27,596 bases of DNA from IMG/VR virus record IMGVR_UViG_3300046002_003398, positions 1-27,596 of that record. One strand, written 5' to 3'. This document shows positions 1-5,801 of this stretch, in pieces. This DNA is from a virus. The position numbers and the translations under genes are program-made. Below the pieces are notes generated by a model that worked only from the letters and a program-made list of their open reading frames with translations, was not told the origin of the DNA and made no database searches. The stretch's first letter is position 1. Each line of letters starts with the position of its first letter.

Positions 1-37
1 GACATAATTGTTAAAACCCAATCAACAATACTCACTC

Positions 38-568
38 TTAACCTCCAATACCGTGTGCTTCTTCTATTGCTCTCCCTAATGTCATCGGATAGCCATGATG
101 CGTATCTACTAAAGCCTCAAGATGCTCATAAGACAAAGGCTCTCGCTTTGGTGGTGATATGTAGAGTGGTCGTACATTAAAGGCTTCGGGTCTTTCACTA
201 ATAGCTTTGATTCTAGTCATACGATTTTGCATACTCACTTTCTGTATCGTATCTTCCCAGTCATACATCCACGCAACAGGTTCTTCTTTATGCTCAGGTT
301 GTGCGAGTAGTTCTTTAATCTGCTCCATTACAGATAAGCGAGTGTCCTCGTCCTGAAATTTATCAATGTGTAAATGAGCATCTTCCAATGCTATTAAAGC
401 CGTTCTCAGTAACTCTCTTTCCTTAAGCTCAGGTTGTGCGAGTAGTAAGCTTGCAAATAATTTCAGGTTATCCGTTAAATCCTCTCCTTCAATAAATGGC
501 GACTCTAAACCGTTTGACGTGTTTATAAATCCAGCCTTTAAGGCAATTTCTATTATATTTTTACTCAT
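38..568 (-). CDS. Hypothetical phage early protein, 176 aa
   Basis: Last complete gene of the leftward operon. The ATG at 568 is preferred over an in-frame GTG at 586 because GAGG lies 9 nt upstream of it and it overlaps the stop of the preceding small gene. The C-terminal half has the pattern EEPVAWM...RPLY.SPPKREPLS, which recurs in many uncharacterised phage early proteins. Residues LLAQPE occur twice, encoded by a 20-bp exact direct repeat (292-311 and 427-446), which suggests internal duplication or recombination between modules. No catalytic motif, signal peptide or membrane segment is visible. The function is unknown, but coding status is well supported by the length, ribosome binding site and packing. 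Confidence 0.8.
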   Translation of the reverse strand: MSKNIIEIALKAGFINTSNGLESPFIEGEDLTDNLKLFASLLLAQPELKERELLRTALIALEDAHLHIDKFQDEDTRLSVMEQIKELLAQPEHKEEPVAWMYDWEDTIQKVSMQNRMTRIKAISERPEAFNVRPLYISPPKREPLSYEHLEALVDTHHGYPMTLGRAIEEAHGIGG

Positions 569-728
569 AAATCTCAACCTCAGCACTAGCTGCTATATGT
601 ACAATTTCACCATGCTCATCCCAACACACCGAACACATGCCGTCGATTCGCTCTAATCTCAGTATTGTGTTTGATGTATCGCCTACTATCTTAAACTTTG
701 TATTACGTGGTAATTCGTAGAGTTTCAA
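561..728 (-). CDS. Small hypothetical protein, 55 aa, TTG start
   Basis: This short frame exactly fills the space between the HTH gene upstream and the 176-aa gene downstream. It starts at a TTG overlapping the TGA of the previous gene (TTGA), with GGGG just upstream. Its TAA lies inside the ATGAGTAA start of the next gene. The product begins LKLYELPRNTKFKIVGD and carries a CSVCWDEHGE segment with two cysteines. It looks like a small beta-rich phage protein. The function is unknown. Both junctions being overlaps of a few bases is the main evidence that it is real. Confidence 0.65.
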   Translation of the reverse strand: MKLYELPRNTKFKIVGDTSNTILRLERIDGMCSVCWDEHGEIVHIAASAEVEIYE

Positions 729-952
729 AACTGAACCCCGTCATCTAGTCGCGGTGGGTTAAATCCGGTTGTCTTAATATACAAGTCGAATAATTCCAGC
801 GCCTGATCCCATGCCTCAGAATGGGCCATAGTTTCGTTTTTAATCTTGGTCAGTGTCGATTGCGTGATTCCGGTTGTGTATTGTATTTGTTTCTGTGATA
901 CGCCTGATTCATTCAATTGATGAATCATTGCAGGCCAGTCTATTGGTTTCAT
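725..952 (-). CDS. Small HTH DNA-binding protein, 75 aa
   Basis: The segment around residues 15-45 (GVSQKQIQYTTGITQSTLTK) reads as a Cro/CI-type helix-turn-helix: a conserved Gln in helix 2, Gly-Ile at the turn, and a Ser/Thr-rich recognition helix. The rest is short and acidic, with no second domain. It overlaps the next upstream gene by 4 nt, so it is translated as part of the leftward early operon. It is probably a regulator of phage or host promoters. The target is not known. Confidence 0.7.
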   Translation of the reverse strand: MKPIDWPAMIHQLNESGVSQKQIQYTTGITQSTLTKIKNETMAHSEAWDQALELFDLYIKTTGFNPPRLDDGVQF

Positions 953-1146
953 GCTGCCGCCTTTCTTTTTTCGATCCAGTCTAAAAATAATTCTCGGTTA
1001 TAGAAAGCGGTTAAGTTGCCCCTACCACCGATTAATTTATAATCAGATGGCTTGGGTAATACCCCTTTACAAGCTAACCGGCTAAGCTGGCTGACTGTAA
1101 TTCCCATTAGTTCAGCCATTTCTTTGCGTTCGATTAGATGATCCAC
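949..1146 (-). CDS. AlpA/excisionase-like DNA-binding protein, 65 aa
   Basis: Small basic protein with the layout of MerR-like winged-helix proteins of the AlpA/Xis type: an N-terminal helix-turn-helix (ERKEMAELMGITVSQLSRLA), then KGVLPKP and a wing-like RGNLTAFYNRELFLDWIEKR. Such proteins act as phage regulators or as excisionases that direct the integrase. No integrase gene is in the window, so an Xis role is only one option. It overlaps SSB by 1 nt and the next HTH gene by 4 nt. Confidence 0.65.
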   Translation of the reverse strand: MDHLIERKEMAELMGITVSQLSRLACKGVLPKPSDYKLIGGRGNLTAFYNRELFLDWIEKRKAAA

Positions 1147-1550
1147 TAGAAAGGTATCTGGTCGTCAAAATCATCGTAGGGCAGATCATTAGCCGGTGCT
1201 GGTGCTTGCCTTGGCTGGGGCGCTTGTTGCTGCCCACCCTCTGATTTCTTGCCGACTAGATCAATAGAATGTACGTTTAGGTCTAGGCTTGTCTTAGTGC
1301 TACCATCTTTAGCTTGATACTCAGTTTGTGAAAGTTCACCAGTTATTGAGATTTGATTTCCCTTAACAAGAAACTCCTTCATTTTTTCTGCTTTATTCCA
1401 ACAGGTAGCCCGAAGCCATAGAGTCTTTTGTTTATCTCCAAAACCCGTAGAGCTTGCCGCTGAAAAAGTTAATACAGCCTTTCCACTTGGAATAAATCTT
1501 AACTCTGGATCAGATCCAATTCTTACTAATCCACTAAATATGTTGCTCAT
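1146..1550 (-). CDS. ssb: Single-stranded DNA-binding protein (SSB)
   Basis: 134-aa OB-fold SSB. The N-terminus has the typical GLVRIGSDPELRF...GKAVLTFSAA opening, then LWLRATCWNKAEKM and KGNQISITGELSQTEYQAKDGS. A Gln/Pro/Ala-rich linker (about residues 105-122) leads to the acidic tip DDFDDQIPF, the docking tail for partner proteins. It would coat single strands during phage replication and recombination. It is encoded in the same operon as the YqaJ exonuclease and Erf annealase, so together they form a recombination module. It is slightly shorter than typical bacterial SSBs. Confidence 0.93.
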   Translation of the reverse strand: MSNIFSGLVRIGSDPELRFIPSGKAVLTFSAASSTGFGDKQKTLWLRATCWNKAEKMKEFLVKGNQISITGELSQTEYQAKDGSTKTSLDLNVHSIDLVGKKSEGGQQQAPQPRQAPAPANDLPYDDFDDQIPF

Positions 1551-1852
1551 TCTTGTTCCTTTATTGATTCCATTAAAAATTCCAGATCCATTCCAGCGAT
1601 CCAGTTAATTGTTGTGGCTTCACTTGCACCAAAGTAAAACACCAGTGCCAGCAACAATTCATCGTCACCGGGCCTTTCACTGGCAGGGCGGGTAAATGCT
1701 TCAAAGTCGTCGGTACGCTTAAACACGGTGGGTATAATTTCCTGATCTTGCGCGTCAACCAACTGCTGTTGGATAAGCGAGTCAGTCACTAGCTGTTCCA
1801 TTTCTCGTGTGGGTGCGTAAGGTGCAACTATTGCTTCAAATAAGTCGTTCAT
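1547..1852 (-). CDS. Hypothetical protein, 101 aa
   Basis: Lies between the exonuclease and SSB genes, overlapping both by 4 nt (ATGA-type junctions), so it is almost certainly translated with them. The protein is acidic, with no recognisable motif. The middle (DDELLLALVFYFGASEATTINWI) is hydrophobic but too polar for a clear membrane segment and is more likely a packed helical core. I do not recognise it. The position suggests an accessory factor of the recombination module, which is inference only. Confidence 0.72.
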   Translation of the reverse strand: MNDLFEAIVAPYAPTREMEQLVTDSLIQQQLVDAQDQEIIPTVFKRTDDFEAFTRPASERPGDDELLLALVFYFGASEATTINWIAGMDLEFLMESIKEQE

Positions 1853-2469
1853 ACAATCGCCTCTTTTGTTGCGTCAATTAGATTTAAAAATTCGTTGAGT
1901 CTTTCATCTAAACTTTTCAAATCAGTTTTATATGCGTCTCTATGGAGTCTGTGAGTGATTAATTGCTTACCATCTGGAAAGTCAGCGCAGTAACTCACAA
2001 AGTCCACCCAATCCCTACCAGTGGCGTGTAAATGCCCCATTAACTGCCAGTGGTAAGCTGGATCATGTGAGTTACGTTTTAGAGTCGCATAATGCGTGGT
2101 TGATATAACACTTTTAATCTCAATAATACCGTCATTGCCTACCAAGCCATCTGGTGAACTCCCCCAGGTATCGCTGGCAAAAAAACCGCCATTGGTCACG
2201 GTTACAAAATTTTCATGCTCGTACAGTTCGCGTGCAATCGGCTCTTGTTCGTGTCCACGCTCCATGTGGGCATTGGTAAAGCTCACACCAGACTTGCGCC
2301 CAGTTACTTGCTCAAGTGCAAGTTGTAATGCGTAGGCCTTGGCTGGTTCACCAAAGGCCTTACCCAAATTAGCCATAAACTTTGAAGCGTTGGACATGGT
2401 TGCCTTACCCAGGCGCATTGCAAACCATTCATCCGAGTTCTGCTCGACTTCGTGAAACTTAAGCGACAT
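1849..2469 (-). CDS. YqaJ-family phage recombination exonuclease
   Basis: 206-aa protein of the YqaJ/lambda-exonuclease family (PD-(D/E)xK fold), which digests one strand of a DNA duplex to give single-stranded tails for annealing. Visible signatures are DEWFAMRLGKATMSNASKF near the N-terminus, MERGHEQEPIARELYE (the GxxxEP..A..Y motif), SPDGLVG, and the catalytic lysine strand GIIEIKS, followed by YHWQLMGHLHATG. The pattern SPDG...EIK fits the active-site Asp, Glu and Lys. The gene overlaps erf by 11 nt. Exonuclease next to annealase is the usual two-component phage recombinase arrangement. Confidence 0.9.
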   Translation of the reverse strand: MSLKFHEVEQNSDEWFAMRLGKATMSNASKFMANLGKAFGEPAKAYALQLALEQVTGRKSGVSFTNAHMERGHEQEPIARELYEHENFVTVTNGGFFASDTWGSSPDGLVGNDGIIEIKSVISTTHYATLKRNSHDPAYHWQLMGHLHATGRDWVDFVSYCADFPDGKQLITHRLHRDAYKTDLKSLDERLNEFLNLIDATKEAIV

Positions 2470-3019
2470 CTTTACACTCCTGCATCAATAGTGCTTGATG
2501 TTCTGTGCTTATAATTGCCTTGCTTAATACCGCTTGAAGATTGCCATCACGAATAAAGGCATCTTTAGCGTTTTGCCAGCCTTTCGTATTGGGAACGATT
2601 GTTGGCTTAGGTGCTAGAGCTGGTTTATTGCCATTTCCAACCGCTGCATTTGCGTCATCATCTTCCTGAGCAAGCCCACAAATAGCTGCCCATGAATAAC
2701 GTCTTGCATAAGTGCAAGTGCTACCTATGGATTGGGCATCATGCTTGGTTATGGGTAGCGAAAGGGTTTCGCTGATCCATTCGCCCGTTGAGTGCAACAT
2801 CATCGTCTCAACATGCACCATGTCGGTGTAGGATAAGAATTGCATAACACTCAAGCCATTCTCTGCCAGTACAGTTTTACTGACGTTAATGACTTCACTC
2901 AGATCCGCATACTTCGACTTGAAGAAAGGGTTGGCACTGTTTTTCTTTGGATTACTAAGTTCTAGCTGTGCTTTTGATAGTGCCAAAGCTAAGTTGGCAA
3001 TAGATTCTGATTTGTTCAT
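2459..3019 (-). CDS. erf: Erf-family single-strand annealing protein
   Basis: 186-aa ERF-family recombinase that anneals complementary single strands. It has the family core PFFKSKYADLSEVI at about residues 31-44, then LAENGLSVMQF, VETMMLHSTGEWI and QSIGSTCTYARRYSWAAICGLAQEDDDAN, the highly conserved block around residues 95-125. A variable low-complexity linker and a short C-terminal domain follow. AGAGGTTGAA precedes the ATG. It works with the YqaJ exonuclease and SSB encoded just downstream in the operon. Confidence 0.93.
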   Translation of the reverse strand: MNKSESIANLALALSKAQLELSNPKKNSANPFFKSKYADLSEVINVSKTVLAENGLSVMQFLSYTDMVHVETMMLHSTGEWISETLSLPITKHDAQSIGSTCTYARRYSWAAICGLAQEDDDANAAVGNGNKPALAPKPTIVPNTKGWQNAKDAFIRDGNLQAVLSKAIISTEHQALLMQECKDVA

Positions 3020-3020
3020 T

Positions 3021-3173
3021 TCAACCTCTGCTATAATGTGCGCTAGATTCAGCTCTTGAATAATTCTTGCTGTATCTGTTGATGTAAAAGTTAATGTTTA
3101 TCCGTCTTGCTGGCTTGTTCCGTCGAAAGTCAAAGTCAGCAAGGCTTTCAAATAGCCATTTAAGCAGCTTCAT
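3021..3173 (-). CDS. Small basic hypothetical protein, 50 aa
   Basis: This short frame fills the gap between the 58-aa gene and erf. The ATG at 3173 lies inside the end of the upstream gene and is preceded by GAGGAG about 9 nt away, a strong ribosome binding site. The TGA falls 1 nt before the erf start codon. The product begins MKLLKWLFESLADFDF and is rich in Arg, Asn and Tyr, with net positive charge. No family is recognised. It is supported by the ribosome binding site and the tight fit, not by homology. Confidence 0.55.
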   Translation of the reverse strand: MKLLKWLFESLADFDFRRNKPARRININFYINRYSKNYSRAESSAHYSRG

Positions 3174-3336
3174 TCTCAACTCTCCTCACAGTGAACTTTT
3201 TAACTACTTCATCCAATCCAGAGTAGGCAGCTTCTGCTTTCGCTTTGCGTTCCGCAGTTAGTCTATCAGTGGCATAAACAGAGGTTGAATAGCTCGGACC
3301 TTTCTTGAAATTTATTTCTACATGAAATTTACTCAT
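3160..3336 (-). CDS. Small hypothetical protein, 58 aa
   Basis: Starts at the ATG at 3336, which overlaps the stop of the upstream gene (TAATG). An in-frame extension further upstream would overlap the neighbour extensively and looks non-coding. The product (MSKFHVEINFKKGPSYSTSVYATDRL in its first half, quoted in part by its pattern of alternating hydrophobic residues) continues with a helical, Ala/Lys/Glu-rich segment. It resembles small phage beta-alpha proteins of unknown function. No motif is recognised. Confidence 0.62.
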   Translation of the reverse strand: MSKFHVEINFKKGPSYSTSVYATDRLTAERKAKAEAAYSGLDEVVKKFTVRRVENEAA

Positions 3337-3542
3337 TAGCACATCCCCATTAATTCTTCTTGAATACGTCCCAGCCAGTAGGAGCTGATGAACTCGCCCA
3401 CTTCGACGGATTGCACTGATACGCCAGTAATGTCTATGCTTGCTGGACAACCTGGGTAATTAAGCGTTTCAGCTTCCTTGGGTTGATAATCAAACTCAAC
3501 ATCAAATACAAGGCCGTTTATATCTACAATTGCTTCGCTCAT
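3336..3542 (-). CDS. Small hypothetical protein, 68 aa
   Basis: Starts at the ATG at 3542 (a GTG at 3545 is also in frame), overlapping the TGA of the upstream gene. It opens MSEAIVDINGLVFDVEFDYQ, then PKEAETLNYPGCPASIDITGV and ends in a short helix. The G-x-V-F-D-V-E-F-D-Y pattern followed by a YPG(C/D)PAS-like turn is seen in small phage proteins, but I cannot assign a function. It is part of the leftward early operon. Confidence 0.65.
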   Translation of the reverse strand: MSEAIVDINGLVFDVEFDYQPKEAETLNYPGCPASIDITGVSVQSVEVGEFISSYWLGRIQEELMGMC

Positions 3543-3769
3543 CACTCTTCCCCAAACATATCGACTAGACTGCTATCCGATACTGACTGCCATGAAGTAG
3601 CCGCCTCGACTGGTATATAAACAGCCAGCAATGCAATCAGCACCATCGTGAGCAGACAGGCGAAAGCAATCTTGCCGCGTGTAATTCTTGCTTCTTCATC
3701 GTGCCAATGGGCGTCATGCTCGTCAAGTTGACGCTGGCGAGGGGCTTGGTCTTTATTAATCAAACTCAT
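3542..3769 (-). CDS. Small single-pass membrane protein, 75 aa
   Basis: Hydrophilic, His/Asp/Glu/Arg-rich N-terminus (residues 1-32) followed by one hydrophobic segment at about 33-55 (IAFACLLTMVLIALLAVYIP) and an acidic tail. The Arg/Lys before the segment and the acids after it suggest N-in/C-out topology in the inner membrane. It overlaps the preceding gene by 4 nt. Early membrane mini-proteins of this kind often act in superinfection exclusion or host takeover, but nothing here fixes the role. Confidence 0.65.
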   Translation of the reverse strand: MSLINKDQAPRQRQLDEHDAHWHDEEARITRGKIAFACLLTMVLIALLAVYIPVEAATSWQSVSDSSLVDMFGEE

Positions 3770-3984
3770 TTCAAATTCCTTGTAGTTGAATTGAAAGCTA
3801 CCTCTTGTTTTTCACCTTCAAACAACTGATTGACGGTGTAGATTTGCCCCTCAGTGATAATGAAAATGCCCGATTTAGTCTTTTCCATCTTGACGTACTG
3901 GTCATGGGTGTATGCTTGACTAGCGGCAACACCTAGCGAAAAGATGATGATACCAAGCACCAGTTTTGATAATTTCGTATTCAT
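3766..3984 (-). CDS. Small secreted or periplasmic protein, 72 aa; first gene of leftward operon
   Basis: The ATG at 3984 has GGAG 6 nt upstream and is preferred over an in-frame ATG four codons earlier. The N-terminus is a clear signal peptide: MNTKLSK, a hydrophobic stretch LVLGIIIFSLGVA, then ASQA before YTHDQ, a good signal-peptidase site after residue 24. The mature part is about 48 residues and polar (GIFIITEGQIYTVNQLFEG). As the gene nearest the leftward promoter it should be the first expressed. A role at the envelope such as superinfection exclusion is possible but unproven. Confidence 0.68.
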   Translation of the reverse strand: MNTKLSKLVLGIIIFSLGVAASQAYTHDQYVKMEKTKSGIFIITEGQIYTVNQLFEGEKQEVAFNSTTRNLK

Positions 3985-4033
3985 TTGTTTCTCCAAATAT
4001 TATTATTGTTGTTACTACGTTTAAATTATTAGG

Positions 4034-4087
4034 ACTATCCACTCCAGCAGTGCCTGTTGCTCAATACTATGAGCCGAGTAGATAGTC
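4034..4087 (-). promoter_or_regulatory. Folded leader RNA (three-way-junction-like) in leftward transcript
   Basis: Arms at 4034-4045 and 4077-4087 pair as GACTATC/GATAGTC plus ACTC/GAGT with one irregular base. Inside are a 5-bp hairpin (GCTCA 4060-4064 with TGAGC 4071-4075) and a weak CAG/CTG pairing at 4046-4057. The element sits in the roughly 200-nt untranslated leader between the leftward promoter and the gene starting at 3984. It could be an antitermination site or a translation control. The structure is read by eye, not folded with software. Confidence 0.4.
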
Positions 4088-4100
4088 TTAATAAGTCTCC

Positions 4101-4128
4101 AAAAAGTCCCCCGTCATTACGACGAGGG
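4101..4128 (-). terminator. Leader terminator/attenuator hairpin with T-run, leftward
   Basis: Read on the minus strand: CCCTCGTC (4128-4121), loop GTAAT, GACGGGGG (4115-4108), then ACTTTTT ending at 4101. The stem is 8 bp with one U-G pair. It lies about 55-80 nt after the predicted leftward start site and before any gene, as expected for an early attenuator that must be overcome by antitermination. Confidence 0.5.
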
Positions 4129-4188
4129 TTTCAATGTGGCCGAAGCCGAGGAGCTACAAGTTTCAGCGTTTCGTTGCTGTTGAGGGAT

Positions 4189-4216
4189 ATATTAACAGAT
4201 TGTTAATGCTTTGCAA
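4189..4216 (-). promoter_or_regulatory. Leftward early promoter (PL-like)
   Basis: On the minus strand, TTGCAA (4216-4211) as -35 and TAATAT (4194-4189) as -10 are separated by 16 bp. An operator copy (4192-4206) lies in the spacer and touches the -10, so bound repressor would block RNA polymerase. Transcription would start near 4182 and read the operon 3984 to 38. Confidence 0.6.
4192..4206. promoter_or_regulatory. Operator site OL1-like
   Basis: TTAACAGATTGTTAA, an imperfect palindrome (TTAAC-N5-GTTAA), overlapping the leftward promoter. It is one of four copies of the consensus TTAAC(A/C/T)GATTGT(T/A)AA found around the repressor gene. Confidence 0.65.
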
Positions 4217-4225
4217 CTGTTTTTG

Positions 4226-4240
4226 TTAACCGATTGTAAA
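4226..4240. promoter_or_regulatory. Operator site OL2-like
   Basis: TTAACCGATTGTAAA, centred 34 bp from the operator at 4192-4206 and in the same orientation. It lies upstream of the -35 of the leftward promoter, so it may support cooperative repressor binding. Confidence 0.6.
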
Positions 4241-4258
4241 TATTTTTATTTTAGGCAC

Positions 4259-4282
4259 AAAAAAACCGCAATCAAGCGGTTT
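4259..4282 (-). terminator. Rho-independent terminator of the repressor gene
   Basis: On the minus strand: AAACCGC (4282-4276), loop TTGATT, GCGGTTT (4269-4263) followed by more T down to 4259. A 7-bp perfect stem with a T-run, 31 nt after the repressor stop codon. It separates repressor transcription from the leftward promoter. Confidence 0.8.
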
Positions 4283-4313
4283 ATATTTGAGTTTTATTTT
4301 GATTTATTTGCTT

Positions 4314-5015
<702 letters not shown>

Positions 5016-5039
5016 TAACAAAGGGTACGCTTTTTCTTT

Positions 5040-5054
5040 TTTACAATCAGTTAA
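5040..5054. promoter_or_regulatory. Operator site OR2-like
   Basis: TTTACAATCAGTTAA (reverse complement TTAACTGATTGTAAA), centred 34 bp from the operator at 5074-5088 in the same orientation. It lies between the two candidate repressor start codons, another reason to prefer the downstream one at 5015. Confidence 0.6.
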
Positions 5055-5065
5055 TAAATTCATGG

Positions 5066-5098
5066 ATTATCTGTTAACAATCGGTTAATATGTAAGGC
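5066..5098. promoter_or_regulatory. Divergent promoters for repressor (-) and cro (+)
   Basis: Rightward: TAATAT at 5086-5091 is in the same context as the leftward promoter (TTAACAATCnGTTAATAT shared), but its -35 is weak. The start site would fall near 5098, against the cro ATG. A second option is TTACAA 5041-5046 with GATTAT 5065-5070. Leftward, for the repressor: -10 GATAAT (5071-5066) with TTACAT 18 bp upstream, giving a start near 5060. The operator at 5074-5088 lies between both -10 elements. Confidence 0.45.
5074..5088. promoter_or_regulatory. Operator site OR1-like
   Basis: TTAACAATCGGTTAA (reverse complement TTAACCGATTGTTAA), between the divergent repressor and cro genes. With the site at 5040-5054 it repeats the 34-bp spacing of the left pair. 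Confidence 0.65.
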
Positions 5099-5287
5099 AT
5101 GCAAAATTTAATAGATTTTTATCACGGCAATCAATCAGCTCTGGCTCGCGCTCTTGGCGTTAGCCCTGCTTATATAACTATGTGTAAAAACGGTAAACGT
5201 CAACTTGACGATGACCTTGTTTTTAAAGCCGAAGAATTAACCGGCATTTCTCGCAAAGACATCCGCCCAAAAAGGTTTGGTAAGTAA
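5099..5287 (+). CDS. cro: Cro-like repressor, 62 aa
   Basis: Divergent from the CI-like repressor. It is a compact HTH of the Cro/YdaS type: NLIDFYHGNQSALARALGVSPAYITMCKNGKRQL, then DDLVFKAEELTGISRKDIRP. The short length and lack of another domain fit Cro, the early regulator that turns down repressor synthesis. AAGG lies only 1 nt before the ATG, too close to work as a normal ribosome binding site. With the predicted start site near 5098, the mRNA may be nearly leaderless. The first right-operon gene ends directly against the next start codon. Confidence 0.8.
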   Translation: MQNLIDFYHGNQSALARALGVSPAYITMCKNGKRQLDDDLVFKAEELTGISRKDIRPKRFGK

Positions 5288-5476
5288 ATGGCACGAGACT
5301 TTAAAGAAGAAACGTTACTCAACTCTGCCGAATTTTATATGTTGCGTGAATTAGCTGGGCAGATGGGGTTATCCAAGTCTGCGACGTTACGTCTAGCACT
5401 GCTCCAGCTTGGTGATAATTTTCTCAGAAAACAAAGGTGTACCGATACTAGGGAACGCCATGAAGATTTAATGTAG
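5288..5476 (+). CDS. Ribbon-helix-helix-like small protein, 62 aa
   Basis: The ATG immediately follows the cro stop codon, so it is co-translated with cro. The segment NSAEFYMLRELAGQMGLSKSATLRLALLQLG (residues 12-42, described by its pattern) fits a CopG/Arc ribbon-helix-helix: a short strand, helix A, a GLSKSAT turn, then a hydrophobic helix B. Its place next to cro resembles the CII position of lambdoid phages, though it is not CII-like in sequence. It is probably a second early transcription regulator; its target is unknown. Confidence 0.65.
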   Translation: MARDFKEETLLNSAEFYMLRELAGQMGLSKSATLRLALLQLGDNFLRKQRCTDTRERHEDLM

Positions 5477-5567
5477 TAAAAGTTTAAAAGTAGTCTAGCG
5501 GTAAAAGTCACCGACACTTTAGTTTAGCCCTTACCAGAGGTTAATTCGGAACATATTTGGTAGATAG

Positions 5568-5698
5568 CAGCATCAATAGGGGAGTAGGCCAACCCGCTGG
5601 ATTTGAACCCAGTCAAACACCGCCAACGTGATATAGGGTTTGGTTTTACCTTCTGCCTCACATGCAGAGAAACAAACGAGTGCAAATTATTGATGCTG
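5568..5698. ncRNA. Candidate structured RNA or nested inverted-repeat element
   Basis: The 325-nt gap 5477-5801 holds no credible gene. It contains an 11-bp perfect inverted repeat, CAGCATCAATA (5568-5578) and TATTGATGCTG (5688-5698). This encloses a second stem, CCAACCC (5589-5595) with GGGTTTGG (5636-5643, one bulge), which encloses hairpin CTGG/CCAG (5597-5612). A separate hairpin TCTGC/GCAGA (5652-5668) has a 7-nt loop. On the minus strand the parts resemble a tRNA T-loop (GGGTTCAAATCC) and an anticodon arm, but a full tRNA cannot be drawn. The strand is undecided. A replication origin or cis-acting leader of the downstream operon are alternatives. Confidence 0.4.
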
Positions 5699-5801
5699 GC
5701 AAACGAGGCGCTCAGGCTTCCACAAACAACCTAAGACAGTATAGATATATTCATATCACATACGGCCTTTTTGACTCTAATTCTAGCGATACCTACGTCT
5801 A

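Noticed and set aside
1-37. Start of a further leftward gene (ATG at 5 on the minus strand)
   Set aside because: Only five bases of it are inside the window, and no ribosome binding site is clear.
949-1146. Evidence for an integrase/excisionase attachment module
   Set aside because: The AlpA-like protein alone is not enough; no integrase gene or att repeat was found in the window.
5597-5668. tRNA-His-like gene on the minus strand
   Set aside because: T-loop-like and anticodon-like hairpins are present, but the T stem is only 4 bp with an 8-nt loop, no D-arm is visible, and 18 nt separate the T-like arm from the outer stem.
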